A stretch of DNA of 64,000 nt from JAGTVG01 sp942491935 (GTDB taxonomy: Bacteria > Bacteroidota > Bacteroidia > Cytophagales > Cyclobacteriaceae), in NCBI GenBank assembly GCA_942491935.1, contig CALOCZ010000025.1:74408-138407 (forward strand), written 5' to 3'. The translations under genes and the position numbers were made by a program. The notes under the pieces were generated by a model. That model was given only the letters and a program-made list of their open reading frames with translations, was not told the origin of the DNA and made no database searches. Shown here one piece after another: positions 1 to 9,280 of this stretch (positions within the stretch are counted from its first letter, which is position 1; the number at the start of each line of letters is the position of its first letter).

Positions 1-1899
1 GAAATTACAGGAAAGGTAGATTATGTAAATGGGAGATTTGCATTCATAATTTCTGATGAAATTGAACAGGATGTTCTGGTCAGGACAGAGGATCTCAAAA
101 CAGCTCTGGATGATGATATTGTCAAGGTACGCATCTTTTCGGTTAAAAAAGATGGTCGGCCACTAGGTGCTGTCACTGAGATCATAAAGCGGTACCGAAT
201 GGAGTTTGTAGGAAGGATAGAAGTACATAATAATTATGCTTTTGTTATTCCTGATTTTAAAAAGATGCACCATGATATTTTCGTCAGGGTAGAAGGCATT
301 AAGAAAGCTAAAAACAACGACAAAGTAATAGCAAGGATCATCGACTGGAAGGAAGGAGATAAGAATCCATTGGGGGAAGTGATCAAGATTCTCGGCCCTG
401 CGGGCAACAATGATGCAGAGATCCACTCTATCATGGCTGAATTTGGACTCCCTTTTGAATTTGATCGGTCTTTAATTGTACAATCAGAAAAAATCAATGA
501 GATAATCAAAACTGATGAAATAAAAAAGAGAAAGGACTTTAGGAAAATAACCACATTTACCATTGACCCGGAAGATGCGAAAGATTTTGACGATGCCATT
601 TCATTACAAACATTGAGTAATGGGAACTATGAATTGGGAGTACATATTGCTGATGTGACCCATTATGTTAAGACAGGATCTGAAATTGATCAGGAAGCTT
701 ACGATAGGGCCACTTCGGTATATCTTGTAGACAGAACCATCCCTATGCTGCCGGAACGATTGTCTAATGAATTATGTTCTTTGCGTCCAAGAGAAGATAA
801 GCTGACATTTTCTGCTGTATTTGAACTTGATCAAAGTGCAAATATAAAAAAACAGTGGTTTGGCAGGACCATTATCCATTCCGATCGAAGGTTTACCTAC
901 GAGGAAGCCCAGGAAAGGTTGGATACTTATAAAGGCGACTTTTCAAAGGAATTAAATATTCTAAATGATCTGGCCAGGAAATTAAGAACTGACAGGTATA
1001 ACCACGGTTCGATCAATTTTGAAACTACAGAAGTTAAATTTGAATTAAGCGAGGACGGCAAACCACTGGCCATAGTTCCTAAAGTAAGAAAGGACGCACA
1101 TAAGCTAATCGAAGAATTTATGCTGTTGGCTAACAAAAAGGTGGCAGAGTTTATATGTAATCCAGCCGGCTCCAAGGGTGACCGGACATTCGTATACCGG
1201 ATCCATGATGAACCTGATATGGATAAGCTTCAGGTTTTCTCCACTTTTGCTAATAAATTCGGTCATAAACTTGAATTCAGGCAAGATGGTATTGCCAAAG
1301 CCTTAAACAAGCTAATGGATGAAATAGAAGGAAAACCTGAACAGAATGTACTGGAAAATTTAGCGATCAGATCGATGGCCAAAGCTAAGTACAGCGTTAA
1401 GCAGAAAGGTCATTTCGGACTTTCTTTTGCCCATTATACACATTTTACCTCTCCAATAAGACGGTATCCTGACATGATGGTCCATCGCCTGCTTGCACAT
1501 TATATGTCTGGATTACCTTCTGTTAGTGATGAAGAATACGAAGAGAAATGTACCCACAGTTCTGAAAGAGAGAAAGTTGCTTCAGATGCGGAACGGGCTT
1601 CAATAAAGTATAAGCAGGTCGAGTATATGGTGCCCAGGATCGGTGAGGAATTTGAAGGTCTGATCAGTGGATTGACAGAATGGGGGATATTTGTGGAAAT
1701 CATAACGACCAAAGTGGAAGGAATGATACGGATGTCTTCACTGGTAGATGATTATTATGAATTTGATGAAAAAAATATGAGGGTAGTTGGAAGGTATACT
1801 AAAAGAATGTATACTTTAGGTGGGAATGTTAAAGTGAAAGTTCTTAAGGCTGATGTAGACCGGCGTACTATAGATTTAGGCTTTTGTGAAAATGAATGA
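1..1899 (+). CDS. rnr: Ribonuclease R (RNB-family 3'-5' exoribonuclease), 5' end cut by window
   Basis: This enzyme processively degrades structured RNA from the 3' end in the cytoplasm. The frame is open from base 1, so the apparent ATG at 199 is internal and the gene starts upstream of the window; 632 residues are visible. The first ~110 residues resemble cold-shock/OB domains. The RNB catalytic domain follows, with the Asp cluster IDPEDAKDFDDA at visible residues 188-199 and the block VYLVDRTIPMLPERLSNELC. A C-terminal S1 domain begins near residue 547 (GEEFEGLISGLTEWGIFVE). The stop codon TGA at 1897-1899 overlaps the start of the polyprenyl synthase gene, which indicates translational coupling. 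Family assignment is secure; the N-terminal length is unknown. Confidence 0.95.
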   Translation, partial: EITGKVDYVNGRFAFIISDEIEQDVLVRTEDLKTALDDDIVKVRIFSVKKDGRPLGAVTEIIKRYRMEFVGRIEVHNNYAFVIPDFKKMHHDIFVRVEGIKKAKNNDKVIARIIDWKEGDKNPLGEVIKILGPAGNNDAEIHSIMAEFGLPFEFDRSLIVQSEKINEIIKTDEIKKRKDFRKITTFTIDPEDAKDFDDAISLQTLSNGNYELGVHIADVTHYVKTGSEIDQEAYDRATSVYLVDRTIPMLPERLSNELCSLRPREDKLTFSAVFELDQSANIKKQWFGRTIIHSDRRFTYEEAQERLDTYKGDFSKELNILNDLARKLRTDRYNHGSINFETTEVKFELSEDGKPLAIVPKVRKDAHKLIEEFMLLANKKVAEFICNPAGSKGDRTFVYRIHDEPDMDKLQVFSTFANKFGHKLEFRQDGIAKALNKLMDEIEGKPEQNVLENLAIRSMAKAKYSVKQKGHFGLSFAHYTHFTSPIRRYPDMMVHRLLAHYMSGLPSVSDEEYEEKCTHSSEREKVASDAERASIKYKQVEYMVPRIGEEFEGLISGLTEWGIFVEIITTKVEGMIRMSSLVDDYYEFDEKNMRVVGRYTKRMYTLGGNVKVKVLKADVDRRTIDLGFCENE

Positions 1900-2869
1900 A
1901 CAACTCAAGAAATTAATAGCCACAATAGATAAGGATATTCGAGAACTCAGTTTAGGTATAGATCCTGCAAACCTTTATGAGCCGATAAATTATATCCTGG
2001 GATTGGGGGGGAAGCGCATTAGACCTCTTTTATCTATTCTTGCCTATCAGTTATATCAAAAAGGATATGATAAAATATTAAAGCCTTCTTTAGCAGTTGA
2101 AGTTTTTCATAACTTTACTCTAATGCATGACGATATTATGGACCAGGCCCCACTAAGGCGTAATATGCCTACTGTTCATACAAAATGGAATGAAAACGTA
2201 GCCATTCTTTCAGGCGATGTAATGCTGGTAAAGGCGTATGATCTTTTGCTAGAGGCGGAGAATTCAATAATAAAAGAGGTGATCTCGAAGTTTAACGATT
2301 GTGCAGCAGCTGTATGTGAAGGGCAGCAAATGGATATGGACTTTGAGGATGCTGATCATGTAAGTGTGGATGAATATTTAAATATGATCAAATTGAAAAC
2401 CGCCGTTCTTTTAGGTTACAGCCTTGAACTTGGAGGATTGATAGGTGGAGCAAGTAAGGATGACCGGATCAATTTAAAACAATTTGGAATAAATATGGGC
2501 ATTGGATTTCAATTGATGGATGATCTATTGGACGTTTATGCTGATAAAGAAATCTTTGGAAAGCAGGTGGGAGGAGACATCATTTCTAATAAAAAGACAT
2601 ATTTGCTGATTAAGGCACGGGAATTAGCACAGGGAGCAGATAAAATGGAGCTTGAAAAATGGCTCTCTCTTAAAGATTTTGATCCTGTGGAGAAAGTCGA
2701 ATCAGTTACTGCCATATTTAATCGTTTAAAAATAGAACAACTAGCCAAAGAACAGATCAACCATTATTTTAATATAGGTTTGGATATGTTTAGTAAAATT
2801 GATGTTGAAAAAGAGCGAAAGACAGATTTATTATCACTAAGTTCTTTCCTTATGAATAGAGAAAAATAG
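1892..2869 (+). CDS. Polyprenyl (isoprenyl) diphosphate synthase
   Basis: Condenses isopentenyl diphosphate with an allylic diphosphate to make a trans-polyprenyl chain for quinones or related lipids. Both aspartate-rich motifs of the family are present: DDIMD near residue 80 and DDLLD near residue 210, with the GGKRIRP substrate-binding motif near residue 40. The length (about 325 residues) is normal. I prefer ATG at 1892; a GTG at 1886 in the same frame would add two residues. The start lies inside the last codons of rnr, and the rhomboid gene begins 4 bases after the stop, so the three genes form one operon. The product chain length (octaprenyl, heptaprenyl or farnesyl) cannot be read with confidence, so no gene symbol is given. 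Confidence 0.92.
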   Translation: MNEQLKKLIATIDKDIRELSLGIDPANLYEPINYILGLGGKRIRPLLSILAYQLYQKGYDKILKPSLAVEVFHNFTLMHDDIMDQAPLRRNMPTVHTKWNENVAILSGDVMLVKAYDLLLEAENSIIKEVISKFNDCAAAVCEGQQMDMDFEDADHVSVDEYLNMIKLKTAVLLGYSLELGGLIGGASKDDRINLKQFGINMGIGFQLMDDLLDVYADKEIFGKQVGGDIISNKKTYLLIKARELAQGADKMELEKWLSLKDFDPVEKVESVTAIFNRLKIEQLAKEQINHYFNIGLDMFSKIDVEKERKTDLLSLSSFLMNREK

Positions 2870-2873
2870 AGTA

Positions 2874-3497
2874 ATGAGTATAAGCATAGTTCTAATCGCA
2901 GTTTCTGTTATAGCCAGTCTTTACGCATGGAAGCATCCGGATAAATATAATAAGTGGATGATGAATCCATATGCTGTAATTCATAAAAAAGAATATTTCA
3001 GGTTGATTACATCAGGATTTATCCATAATGGATATGTTCATTTACTCTTCAATATGATCACCTTGTATTTTTTTGGTGATGTCCTAGAGCAAATATTCAG
3101 GTATTACTATGGAGGATCAGGGATCTTTTATTTCCTGATATTATACTTCCTTGGAATGCTGGTTGCCGACATCCCCAGCCTCATAAAATATAAGGACATA
3201 CCAAATTATAATAGCCTTGGAGCTTCAGGAGCTGTAAGTGCTGTATTGTTTGCAAGTATTCTGTTTAACCCTACTGCCAAGATCTGTATTTTTCTACCTT
3301 TATTATGTATTCCCGGCTTCATTTTTGGAATACTATTTCTGGTCTATTCCTACTATCAGGGCAGGAAAATGTCCGACAACATCAACCATGATGCCCACTT
3401 TTATGGTGCTGTATTCGGGATTATCTTCGGAATAATAATAAAACCTGGCGCAATAGTCAGTTTCTTTGACCAGATCCTGAATTATAAGATATTTTAG
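2874..3497 (+). CDS. Rhomboid-family intramembrane serine protease
   Basis: A membrane protein of 207 residues with about six hydrophobic segments. It carries the rhomboid signatures: HLLFN at residues 56-60, the nucleophile motif GASGA with Ser118, and the catalytic-histidine helix NHDAHFYGAVFG with His175. It should cleave transmembrane substrates within the membrane; the substrate is unknown. It is the last gene of the rnr operon, starting 4 bases after the synthase stop, and converges on the DUF2723 gene with only 10 bases between the stop codons. The catalytic dyad looks intact, so an active protease is more likely than an inactive homologue. Confidence 0.88.
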   Translation: MSISIVLIAVSVIASLYAWKHPDKYNKWMMNPYAVIHKKEYFRLITSGFIHNGYVHLLFNMITLYFFGDVLEQIFRYYYGGSGIFYFLILYFLGMLVADIPSLIKYKDIPNYNSLGASGAVSAVLFASILFNPTAKICIFLPLLCIPGFIFGILFLVYSYYQGRKMSDNINHDAHFYGAVFGIIFGIIIKPGAIVSFFDQILNYKIF

Positions 3498-3507
3498 TTA
3501 ATTTACC

Positions 3508-6468
3508 TTATTGCGCGTTAAAAATTCCGTAATAATCAAGGAAAGATGTCTCTATCTCCGTCGCCAATTCATCCTGCCCATGTTGTTTCAACATTCGAGA
3601 TAGAAGGCTCAGTATTGTCATATGCTTCTGAACCTCATTTGAAGGGGAGGCTTCCATGTTAACATAGTATTCAAGGTATCCTTTAGAACTTTCCCCAAGC
3701 TTTTGAGCTATGTCAATTGCTTTTTCTGATTCCCCAACCTGGAAAAGCAATGAGGCTGTTTGTACATTGGAATAATCATACCTGAGAGATTTATTCGGCA
3801 TCACTTCAAGGGATCTGTTAAGTACTTCTTGGGCCCTCTCCATATTATTTTTTGCAATCAAAGCCTCAGCAAGCGTATTGAAGCTAGACCTATGATTCAG
3901 CACAAAATTCCGATAGTCTTCTGAATAATATACTTTAGGATTATCGAGTTCCCTGAAAGAAAATTTATTCATCATGTTGTCATACATGACCTCGGTATCC
4001 ACCAGGTCATCCTGCAGATTTCCCCTGTCGATAGGTAGCAACCGGTAGGTATTCCCCTCCTGAACAACATATCTTCTGAAATCAATACCCGCATTCTGTA
4101 ATGATGTATTGTTGAAATATATAGGTCTTGTCCAGTTACCAGTTAATATCATATCAAGGATCATAAAGGTATTTTTCTCAAGCCCATTTCCTTTGAGCCT
4201 GAACACCATTTGTTCCGGGATTAAATGCTCCATATCCTTAGGCACAATGCCCAATGATTTCACATAGGCCGTGTCAATATTCAAGTAAAGTGCTTTTGCC
4301 GGTAATGAATTATAACTACCAAGTAGCGTCGGTACCTTAATGGCTTGATGGTTCTGTTTTACCAGGTTCATATACGCTTCTAGACTTATCGCATTACCCT
4401 TAATGTTTGGATTTTCTACATATGGAAGATAATCATTTGGGCCACCCTGCCTATACAGGTTCTTATCAATAGAGAAAGGCGCCGGTTCAGATTCATAGGT
4501 TCTGCGGGTCATCTGATCTATATACCAGTCTGTATTGAAATAACTTAGTACAATCACCCTCATATCGGTCCTGAATCCTTCTACTTCCTGTGAATACCAT
4601 AGTGGGAAGGTATCATTATCCCCACCAGTAAAGAGTATTGCATTTGGAGCACATGAAGAAAGGAAGTTCTTTGCTGAATCCACTGAAAAATACCTGTCAG
4701 ATCTGTCATGGTCATCCCAGTTTTCAACAGCCATAATCAAAGGAACGACTAGCCCTAGGGCAGTTGCCACCCATGCTGCAAGTTTATGATTCTTGAAGTA
4801 ATTGAACAAAAACTGACCTATTGCCAGCACTCCTAAACCTATCCATATGGCAAATGCATAATAAGAACCAGCATAAATATAATCTCTTTCGCGAGGCTCT
4901 ACAGGCGGAGAGTTCAGGTAAACCACCAGTGCAACACCCGTAAGAATAAATAGCATAGTAATTACCCCGAAAATCCGTTGACTTCTTTTATAGTTGAAGA
5001 ACATCCCAATTAAACCGAATATAAGCGGCAGCATGAAATAATTATTCCTGCCCCTGTTTTCAGCAATATCCTTAGGTACTGATTCAAAACTGTCCAATGG
5101 AGTAAGCCAGGAGGCGCCTTGTATGTCACTTTCTCTTCCGGCGAAATTCCACATGAAGTAACGCATGTACATATAGCCGATCTGGTACCGGAACATGAAC
5201 ATTAAGTTATCTCCAAAACCCGGAATTTCATTGTTTTTCAGATTCATCCATTTTCGGTATTGGTTTATATGGTTTTCGGAATTACTATAGGCCCTTGGCA
5301 ATATGGTCATCCTCCTCTGGTCATATACATATTCCAGTTTATGTTCCGTAATTTCATACTTATCTTCTCCTTGCTTATAGACAGGGGCGCCTTTTGTCTG
5401 ATCCACGACTTCAGCATCAAAATACTGACCATACAATAGTGGTCTTGAGCCATATTGTTCTCTTTTCAAATAGGACACAAAGCTGATGATGTTCTCAGGA
5501 TTGTTCTCATCAATAGGGGGATTAAAATTAGACCGGATCAGAACCAAGGCATAAGAGGAATAGCCAATTAAGATGAATGACAATGCCAGTAAGGCCATGT
5601 TAAGCAATTCTTTATTCTTCTGTTGTGAGTAATAAATACCGTAGGCAATAGAACCTGTAAACAAAAGCATGAAAATAATGATCCCTGATTTGAATGGTAG
5701 TCCAATATTATTGATGAAGAAAATCTCAAAAGAACCAGCTATCCCGGGTAACCCGGGGATGATGATATTATTAACAAGTACGATCAGGAAGAAACTGATG
5801 GCAAGAGTAATTACAACACCTTTAGTGGTAGGCTTATACTTTTTGAAATAATAAATTAATCCAAGGGCCGGTAAGGTGACCAGGTTCAGCAGGTGAACGC
5901 CAATTGATAATCCCATCATATAAAAGATCAGGATCAACCAGCGATTTGCCTGGCTTTCATCCTCTATATGTTCCCATTTTAAAATAGCCCATACAACAAA
6001 TGCTGTAAAGAAAGATGACATGGCGTATACTTCTGCTTCAACGGCTGAAAACCAGAAAGAATCGGAGAATGTATACGCTAATGCCCCAACGATACCTGAA
6101 CCGATTAGTAAGTAAGTCTGGCCATCTGAGAAAGTATTGTTTTCAATGTTTATTAATTTTCTGCCAAAGAGGGTAATTGTCCAGAATAAAAATAAAATGG
6201 TAAAGCCGCTGCTAAGTACACTCACAATATTGATCCAGTAGGCTACCTTTAAAACATCACCCATAGCGAAAAATGAGAATAGACGACCTATTAAAAGGAA
6301 AAATGGTGCTCCAGGAGGATGTGGAACCTCTAATTTATAGGATACAGAAATAAATTCCCCACAGTCCCAATAGCTGGCGGTTGGTTCAACGGTGAGCCAA
6401 TAAACAATAGTTGCAATGACAAAGACCGTCCATCCGGTTATATTATTGAATTTTTCAAATTTATTCAT
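3508..6468 (-). CDS. DUF2723 (TMEM260-like) multi-pass membrane protein with C-terminal TPR-like region
   Basis: A 986-residue protein. The N-terminal half has many hydrophobic helices and the hallmark DUF2723 block near residues 25-65, in which an acidic WDCGEF segment precedes HPPGAP. This arrangement is shared with GT-C glycosyltransferases acting on lipid-linked sugars; eukaryotic TMEM260 is an O-mannosyltransferase. The middle region is soluble and probably periplasmic. The last ~120 residues look like TPR helices (paired motifs around ALIAKNNMERAQEVLNRSLE). The protein is widespread in Bacteroidota but its bacterial acceptor is not established. No signal peptide beyond the first membrane helix is seen. 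It is the last gene of a leftward group with the two small unknown genes upstream. Confidence 0.85.
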   Translation of the reverse strand: MNKFEKFNNITGWTVFVIATIVYWLTVEPTASYWDCGEFISVSYKLEVPHPPGAPFFLLIGRLFSFFAMGDVLKVAYWINIVSVLSSGFTILFLFWTITLFGRKLINIENNTFSDGQTYLLIGSGIVGALAYTFSDSFWFSAVEAEVYAMSSFFTAFVVWAILKWEHIEDESQANRWLILIFYMMGLSIGVHLLNLVTLPALGLIYYFKKYKPTTKGVVITLAISFFLIVLVNNIIIPGLPGIAGSFEIFFINNIGLPFKSGIIIFMLLFTGSIAYGIYYSQQKNKELLNMALLALSFILIGYSSYALVLIRSNFNPPIDENNPENIISFVSYLKREQYGSRPLLYGQYFDAEVVDQTKGAPVYKQGEDKYEITEHKLEYVYDQRRMTILPRAYSNSENHINQYRKWMNLKNNEIPGFGDNLMFMFRYQIGYMYMRYFMWNFAGRESDIQGASWLTPLDSFESVPKDIAENRGRNNYFMLPLIFGLIGMFFNYKRSQRIFGVITMLFILTGVALVVYLNSPPVEPRERDYIYAGSYYAFAIWIGLGVLAIGQFLFNYFKNHKLAAWVATALGLVVPLIMAVENWDDHDRSDRYFSVDSAKNFLSSCAPNAILFTGGDNDTFPLWYSQEVEGFRTDMRVIVLSYFNTDWYIDQMTRRTYESEPAPFSIDKNLYRQGGPNDYLPYVENPNIKGNAISLEAYMNLVKQNHQAIKVPTLLGSYNSLPAKALYLNIDTAYVKSLGIVPKDMEHLIPEQMVFRLKGNGLEKNTFMILDMILTGNWTRPIYFNNTSLQNAGIDFRRYVVQEGNTYRLLPIDRGNLQDDLVDTEVMYDNMMNKFSFRELDNPKVYYSEDYRNFVLNHRSSFNTLAEALIAKNNMERAQEVLNRSLEVMPNKSLRYDYSNVQTASLLFQVGESEKAIDIAQKLGESSKGYLEYYVNMEASPSNEVQKHMTILSLLSRMLKQHGQDELATEIETSFLDYYGIFNAQ

Positions 6469-6658
6469 ACGAAAAAGAATTATAGACGGCGAAGTTAGTA
6501 AATATTACCATTAGAAGGAAAACTAGAAATTAACTATATTCTGTTTTTTCTTAATGCCGTTTAATTGTAAGGCAAAAATCGATATTTTATTATATAAAAC
6601 TATTCAGGATTGATATAAGATCGGAATAATTAACTTTTTTTAACAGAGGGAAGAGTTT

Positions 6659-6886
6659 TTACAGGTCTTCGTCTTTTTTATGATATTTTCTGGCCAGTGC
6701 GTTTAGCCACCGGTAAAAGGCTATAATAAGATAAAATATCACTGTCATATATATCAGAGTACTATAATCCTCTATCCATATTTTAAGAAAAGTGCCAGCC
6801 AGGAAATAGAAAAGTGCAACGAGTAATGCTGAAATTAGCAGAAATCCAAGTTCTCTCAGAATAATGCGTTTTATATCAGTATCCAT
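6659..6886 (-). CDS. Small membrane protein of unknown function (75 aa)
   Basis: I do not recognise this protein. It has two hydrophobic segments (about residues 12-32 and 43-60) flanked by charged ends. The C-terminus is strongly basic/acidic (ARKYHKKDEDL), which suggests a two-helix inner-membrane protein. It starts 18 bases below the stop of the 195-residue gene, in the same direction, so the two are probably co-transcribed. It could be a real small gene or a spurious frame. The hydrophobic pattern and operonic spacing make it more likely real. Confidence 0.6.
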   Translation of the reverse strand: MDTDIKRIILRELGFLLISALLVALFYFLAGTFLKIWIEDYSTLIYMTVIFYLIIAFYRWLNALARKYHKKDEDL

Positions 6887-6904
6887 AGATCATATTATCA
6901 TTTA

Positions 6905-7492
6905 TTAAGTGATATCAATTATCCCCAGATTATGGGCAAAAAGATAAATCATTTTACCCAATTCATGGTTCATTGTAAGAAATTTAATCGGTGAAAGACC
7001 AAGAACATCATTCCTGAGAGCATTTATCAGATGGATATCCATAGGAGATTGATGATCTTTAAAGGCAAATAAATTAGCCAGATAAGCAGTTTTTAAAATA
7101 TTTGCCTTTACCCGTACAGTATGAGCAACATTTCTTCCTGGATGAATATGAATATGCCGGTCTTTTTCAGTACCGATCTTTAGTATCCATATAGAATGAT
7201 CAGGAAATACTATTTCCCGGTATGATTCAGGATTTTGTTTGATCCATCTAATATAGGTGGCTTTTTCAAACCGATGATTTTCCTTTAGTTTCATTATACA
7301 GAATTCTGAGATCTCAGGAATATTCATCTTTCCGGTATAGAGGTCCGTTGTAGAATTCCCAATTAACTTCATACTCGATCTCAAAGCTTCATAATTTATT
7401 TTTTGCGGATATATTCTAATCTTATCCAGAAGAAAAGATAAATGGTGTTTCCAGAAATTACAAAGAATCGGTTTGGGGGCGGGGGATTCCAT
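6905..7492 (-). CDS. Hypothetical protein (195 aa), unrecognised
   Basis: Not assigned to a family. The protein appears soluble, with no signal peptide or membrane helix. A histidine-rich stretch occurs near residues 130-140 (DRHIHIHPGRNVAHTVRV), followed by a helical part. The C-terminus has an NHELGKMIYLFAHNLG segment that could pack as a helical bundle. The start ATG at 7490-7492 is preceded by AT-rich DNA. The gene lies 18 bases upstream of the 75-residue membrane protein and downstream of the HD phosphohydrolase. A role with either neighbour is only a guess. Confidence 0.7.
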   Translation of the reverse strand: MESPAPKPILCNFWKHHLSFLLDKIRIYPQKINYEALRSSMKLIGNSTTDLYTGKMNIPEISEFCIMKLKENHRFEKATYIRWIKQNPESYREIVFPDHSIWILKIGTEKDRHIHIHPGRNVAHTVRVKANILKTAYLANLFAFKDHQSPMDIHLINALRNDVLGLSPIKFLTMNHELGKMIYLFAHNLGIIDIT

Positions 7493-7569
7493 ATATTTTA
7501 ATACTATACATAAAAACCGGGATGTATTAAATGTTGCTAATGATACGTCAGAGGAATTAAGATTCCCTT

Positions 7570-8223
7570 TCAGGCATTGCCATTCACCTCATCATAAAAC
7601 TGCTGAAGGTAACTCACCATAAATTCGTGCCTTGTTTTTGCCATTTTCTTTGCGGTCTTAGTATTCAGGGCATCTTTTAACTTTAGCAGTTTCTCATAAA
7701 AATGATTTATGGTAGACGAATCGCTTGATCTGTATTCTTTAACATTTTTATATTCACGTGGTTTTTGATCTGGATCAAAGATCTTTCGTCCACTGAATCC
7801 GCCATAATTAAATGCCCTGGCAATACCTATAGCCCCAATGGCATCCAATCTGTCAGCATCTTGTGCGATCTGCAATTCAAGAGATTTTTCTTTTACCTCA
7901 TTATGCCCCCCTTTATACGAGATCCCTTTTACGATCTCCATCACTTGTTTTCTTGTGGTTTTATCCACACCAGTTTCTTCCAGATAAGCAGAGGAGATCT
8001 TAATTCCTTTTGATTCATCCCCACCCTGAAATTTTGGATCAGCGATATCATGTAATAATATTCCTAAAAGAACGATATGTTTGTTGGCTTTCTCCTTCTT
8101 GAGGATCATTTTAGCATTTTCCAGAACCCTTTCTATATGGTTCCAGTCATGGCCTCCCTCAGCATCTCGAAGCATGTTCTTTGCAAATTTTTCAGCCTTT
8201 GACCGAAGTTGTTTCTTTTTCAT
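7570..8223 (-). CDS. HD-domain phosphohydrolase (YedJ/YpgQ-like)
   Basis: A 217-residue metal-dependent phosphohydrolase. HD superfamily ligands are clear: a first histidine in the GGHDWNHIERV segment (residues 23-33), the HD pair in LLHDIAD (His58-Asp59), and a later Asp in QDADRLDAIGAIGIARAF. The last motif, with its conserved follow-on, is typical of the YedJ/YpgQ branch, whose members hydrolyse nucleotides or nucleotide-like phosphates; the true substrate is not known. It starts 88 bases below the terminator of the aldo/keto reductase gene, so it probably has its own promoter. The length is normal for the family. Confidence 0.88.
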   Translation of the reverse strand: MKKKQLRSKAEKFAKNMLRDAEGGHDWNHIERVLENAKMILKKEKANKHIVLLGILLHDIADPKFQGGDESKGIKISSAYLEETGVDKTTRKQVMEIVKGISYKGGHNEVKEKSLELQIAQDADRLDAIGAIGIARAFNYGGFSGRKIFDPDQKPREYKNVKEYRSSDSSTINHFYEKLLKLKDALNTKTAKKMAKTRHEFMVSYLQQFYDEVNGNA

Positions 8224-8258
8224 CAGATCAATACTTAGATATTCACATCGGGATATTA

Positions 8259-8288
8259 AAAAATAAAAAAATCCCGCATTCGCGGGAT
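8259..8288 (-). terminator. Rho-independent terminator after the aldo/keto reductase gene
   Basis: On the minus strand a perfect 7-bp stem ATCCCGC/GCGGGAT (plus positions 8271-8277 and 8282-8288) with a 4-base loop is followed by TTTTTTATTTTTT. It lies about 20 bases below the stop of the aldo/keto reductase gene, the expected position. Confidence 0.85.
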
Positions 8289-8310
8289 GTATAATATTAT
8301 ATATTACAAA

Positions 8311-9195
8311 TTACCCTCTTGTACTTGCAGCGGGAATTCTTGTCATAAGGTCTTCCATCTGGTTACGGTCTTCCTGGCCTATGGTAAAGCAATCCACAAA
8401 ATCCTGACCCAAAGTATATTGCAAACATTCATCTAGTTTATCGGTTAATTCCCCGGCGCCAAATAATTTCATTCCTATAATACTTTTCCCTTTTTTCTTC
8501 ATGTCTTTCAGAACATCTACTACCACAGGTACTTCCGCATCCATTCTTGAACCATAAGGATTGATCCTGGCCAAGTCTACCTGTACCCAATCAGTGGCAG
8601 CCGCGGCTTTAAGTGCTCCCAGGGTATGGCATGATACACCATGAGCCCTGATAATACCATCCTCTCTTGCCTGAGAAAGCCTATTCATCGCACCAGTTTT
8701 TAATTCAGGCCAATTATCCTTTGTCATGTAATGCAGTAAGACGATGTCAAGGTAATCAGTTCCAATTTCTTGCCGGAATCTGTCCAGATCAGCCTGCATT
8801 TCCTCCTCCGTTGAGGCATGTGTTTTAGTGAGGATAACCACCTTTTCTCTTGGAACATATTTTAGGGCTTCCTTAAGATGAGGGTGTGTGCCATATTGAT
8901 CTGCAGAATCCCAGAAAAATATCCCCTGGTCATATGCTGAATGTAATAATTCTCCCAATCCTTTTACACCCAGTTTTCTGGTCTGATTTGAGGCTCTGTT
9001 GACTCCATGGGTACCTGTTCCCATAGCCAGTCTGGAAACTTCAATGCCAGTATTTCCGAGCTTGATAATGTCATTTGCATTTTTCTTTTTCTCAGAAGCA
9101 TAAAGTTCATGAGGGAATGGATTCATTGCTGCTACACCACCAGCCAGAAGAGTAGATTTGATAAATTCACGTCGATGCATACATTTCATAGTCAC
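8311..9195 (-). CDS. Tat-signal aldo/keto reductase
   Basis: A 294-residue oxidoreductase of the aldo/keto reductase fold. A twin-arginine leader (HRREFIKSTLLAGGVAAMNP) at the N-terminus predicts folded export. Of the four catalytic positions, three are evident: Asp and Tyr in FFWDSADQYGTHP and Lys in VVILTKTHAS. The motif LDIVLLHYMT supplies the usual position of the catalytic His. The C-terminus is short compared with cytosolic family members. ATG codons at 9195, 9189 and 9180 are all possible; the last gives the tidiest Tat signal. It is a single gene ended by the terminator at 8259-8288. Its neighbours suggest a role in periplasmic sugar or carbonyl metabolism, which is inferred. Confidence 0.88.
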   Translation of the reverse strand: MTMKCMHRREFIKSTLLAGGVAAMNPFPHELYASEKKKNANDIIKLGNTGIEVSRLAMGTGTHGVNRASNQTRKLGVKGLGELLHSAYDQGIFFWDSADQYGTHPHLKEALKYVPREKVVILTKTHASTEEEMQADLDRFRQEIGTDYLDIVLLHYMTKDNWPELKTGAMNRLSQAREDGIIRAHGVSCHTLGALKAAAATDWVQVDLARINPYGSRMDAEVPVVVDVLKDMKKKGKSIIGMKLFGAGELTDKLDECLQYTLGQDFVDCFTIGQEDRNQMEDLMTRIPAASTRG

Positions 9196-9280
9196 AGTTT
9201 ATTATGGTTAATAAACAATTCTCAGATTATTTGGATCTGTTAATATAATGAATAACTAGGAGATCTGAAATAATGTTTAT

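Noticed and set aside
234..599. Long antisense frame inside rnr
   Set aside because: It lies opposite a clearly coding, family-conserved frame and has no recognisable motifs; shadow of the real gene. Similar antisense frames elsewhere were dropped for the same reason.
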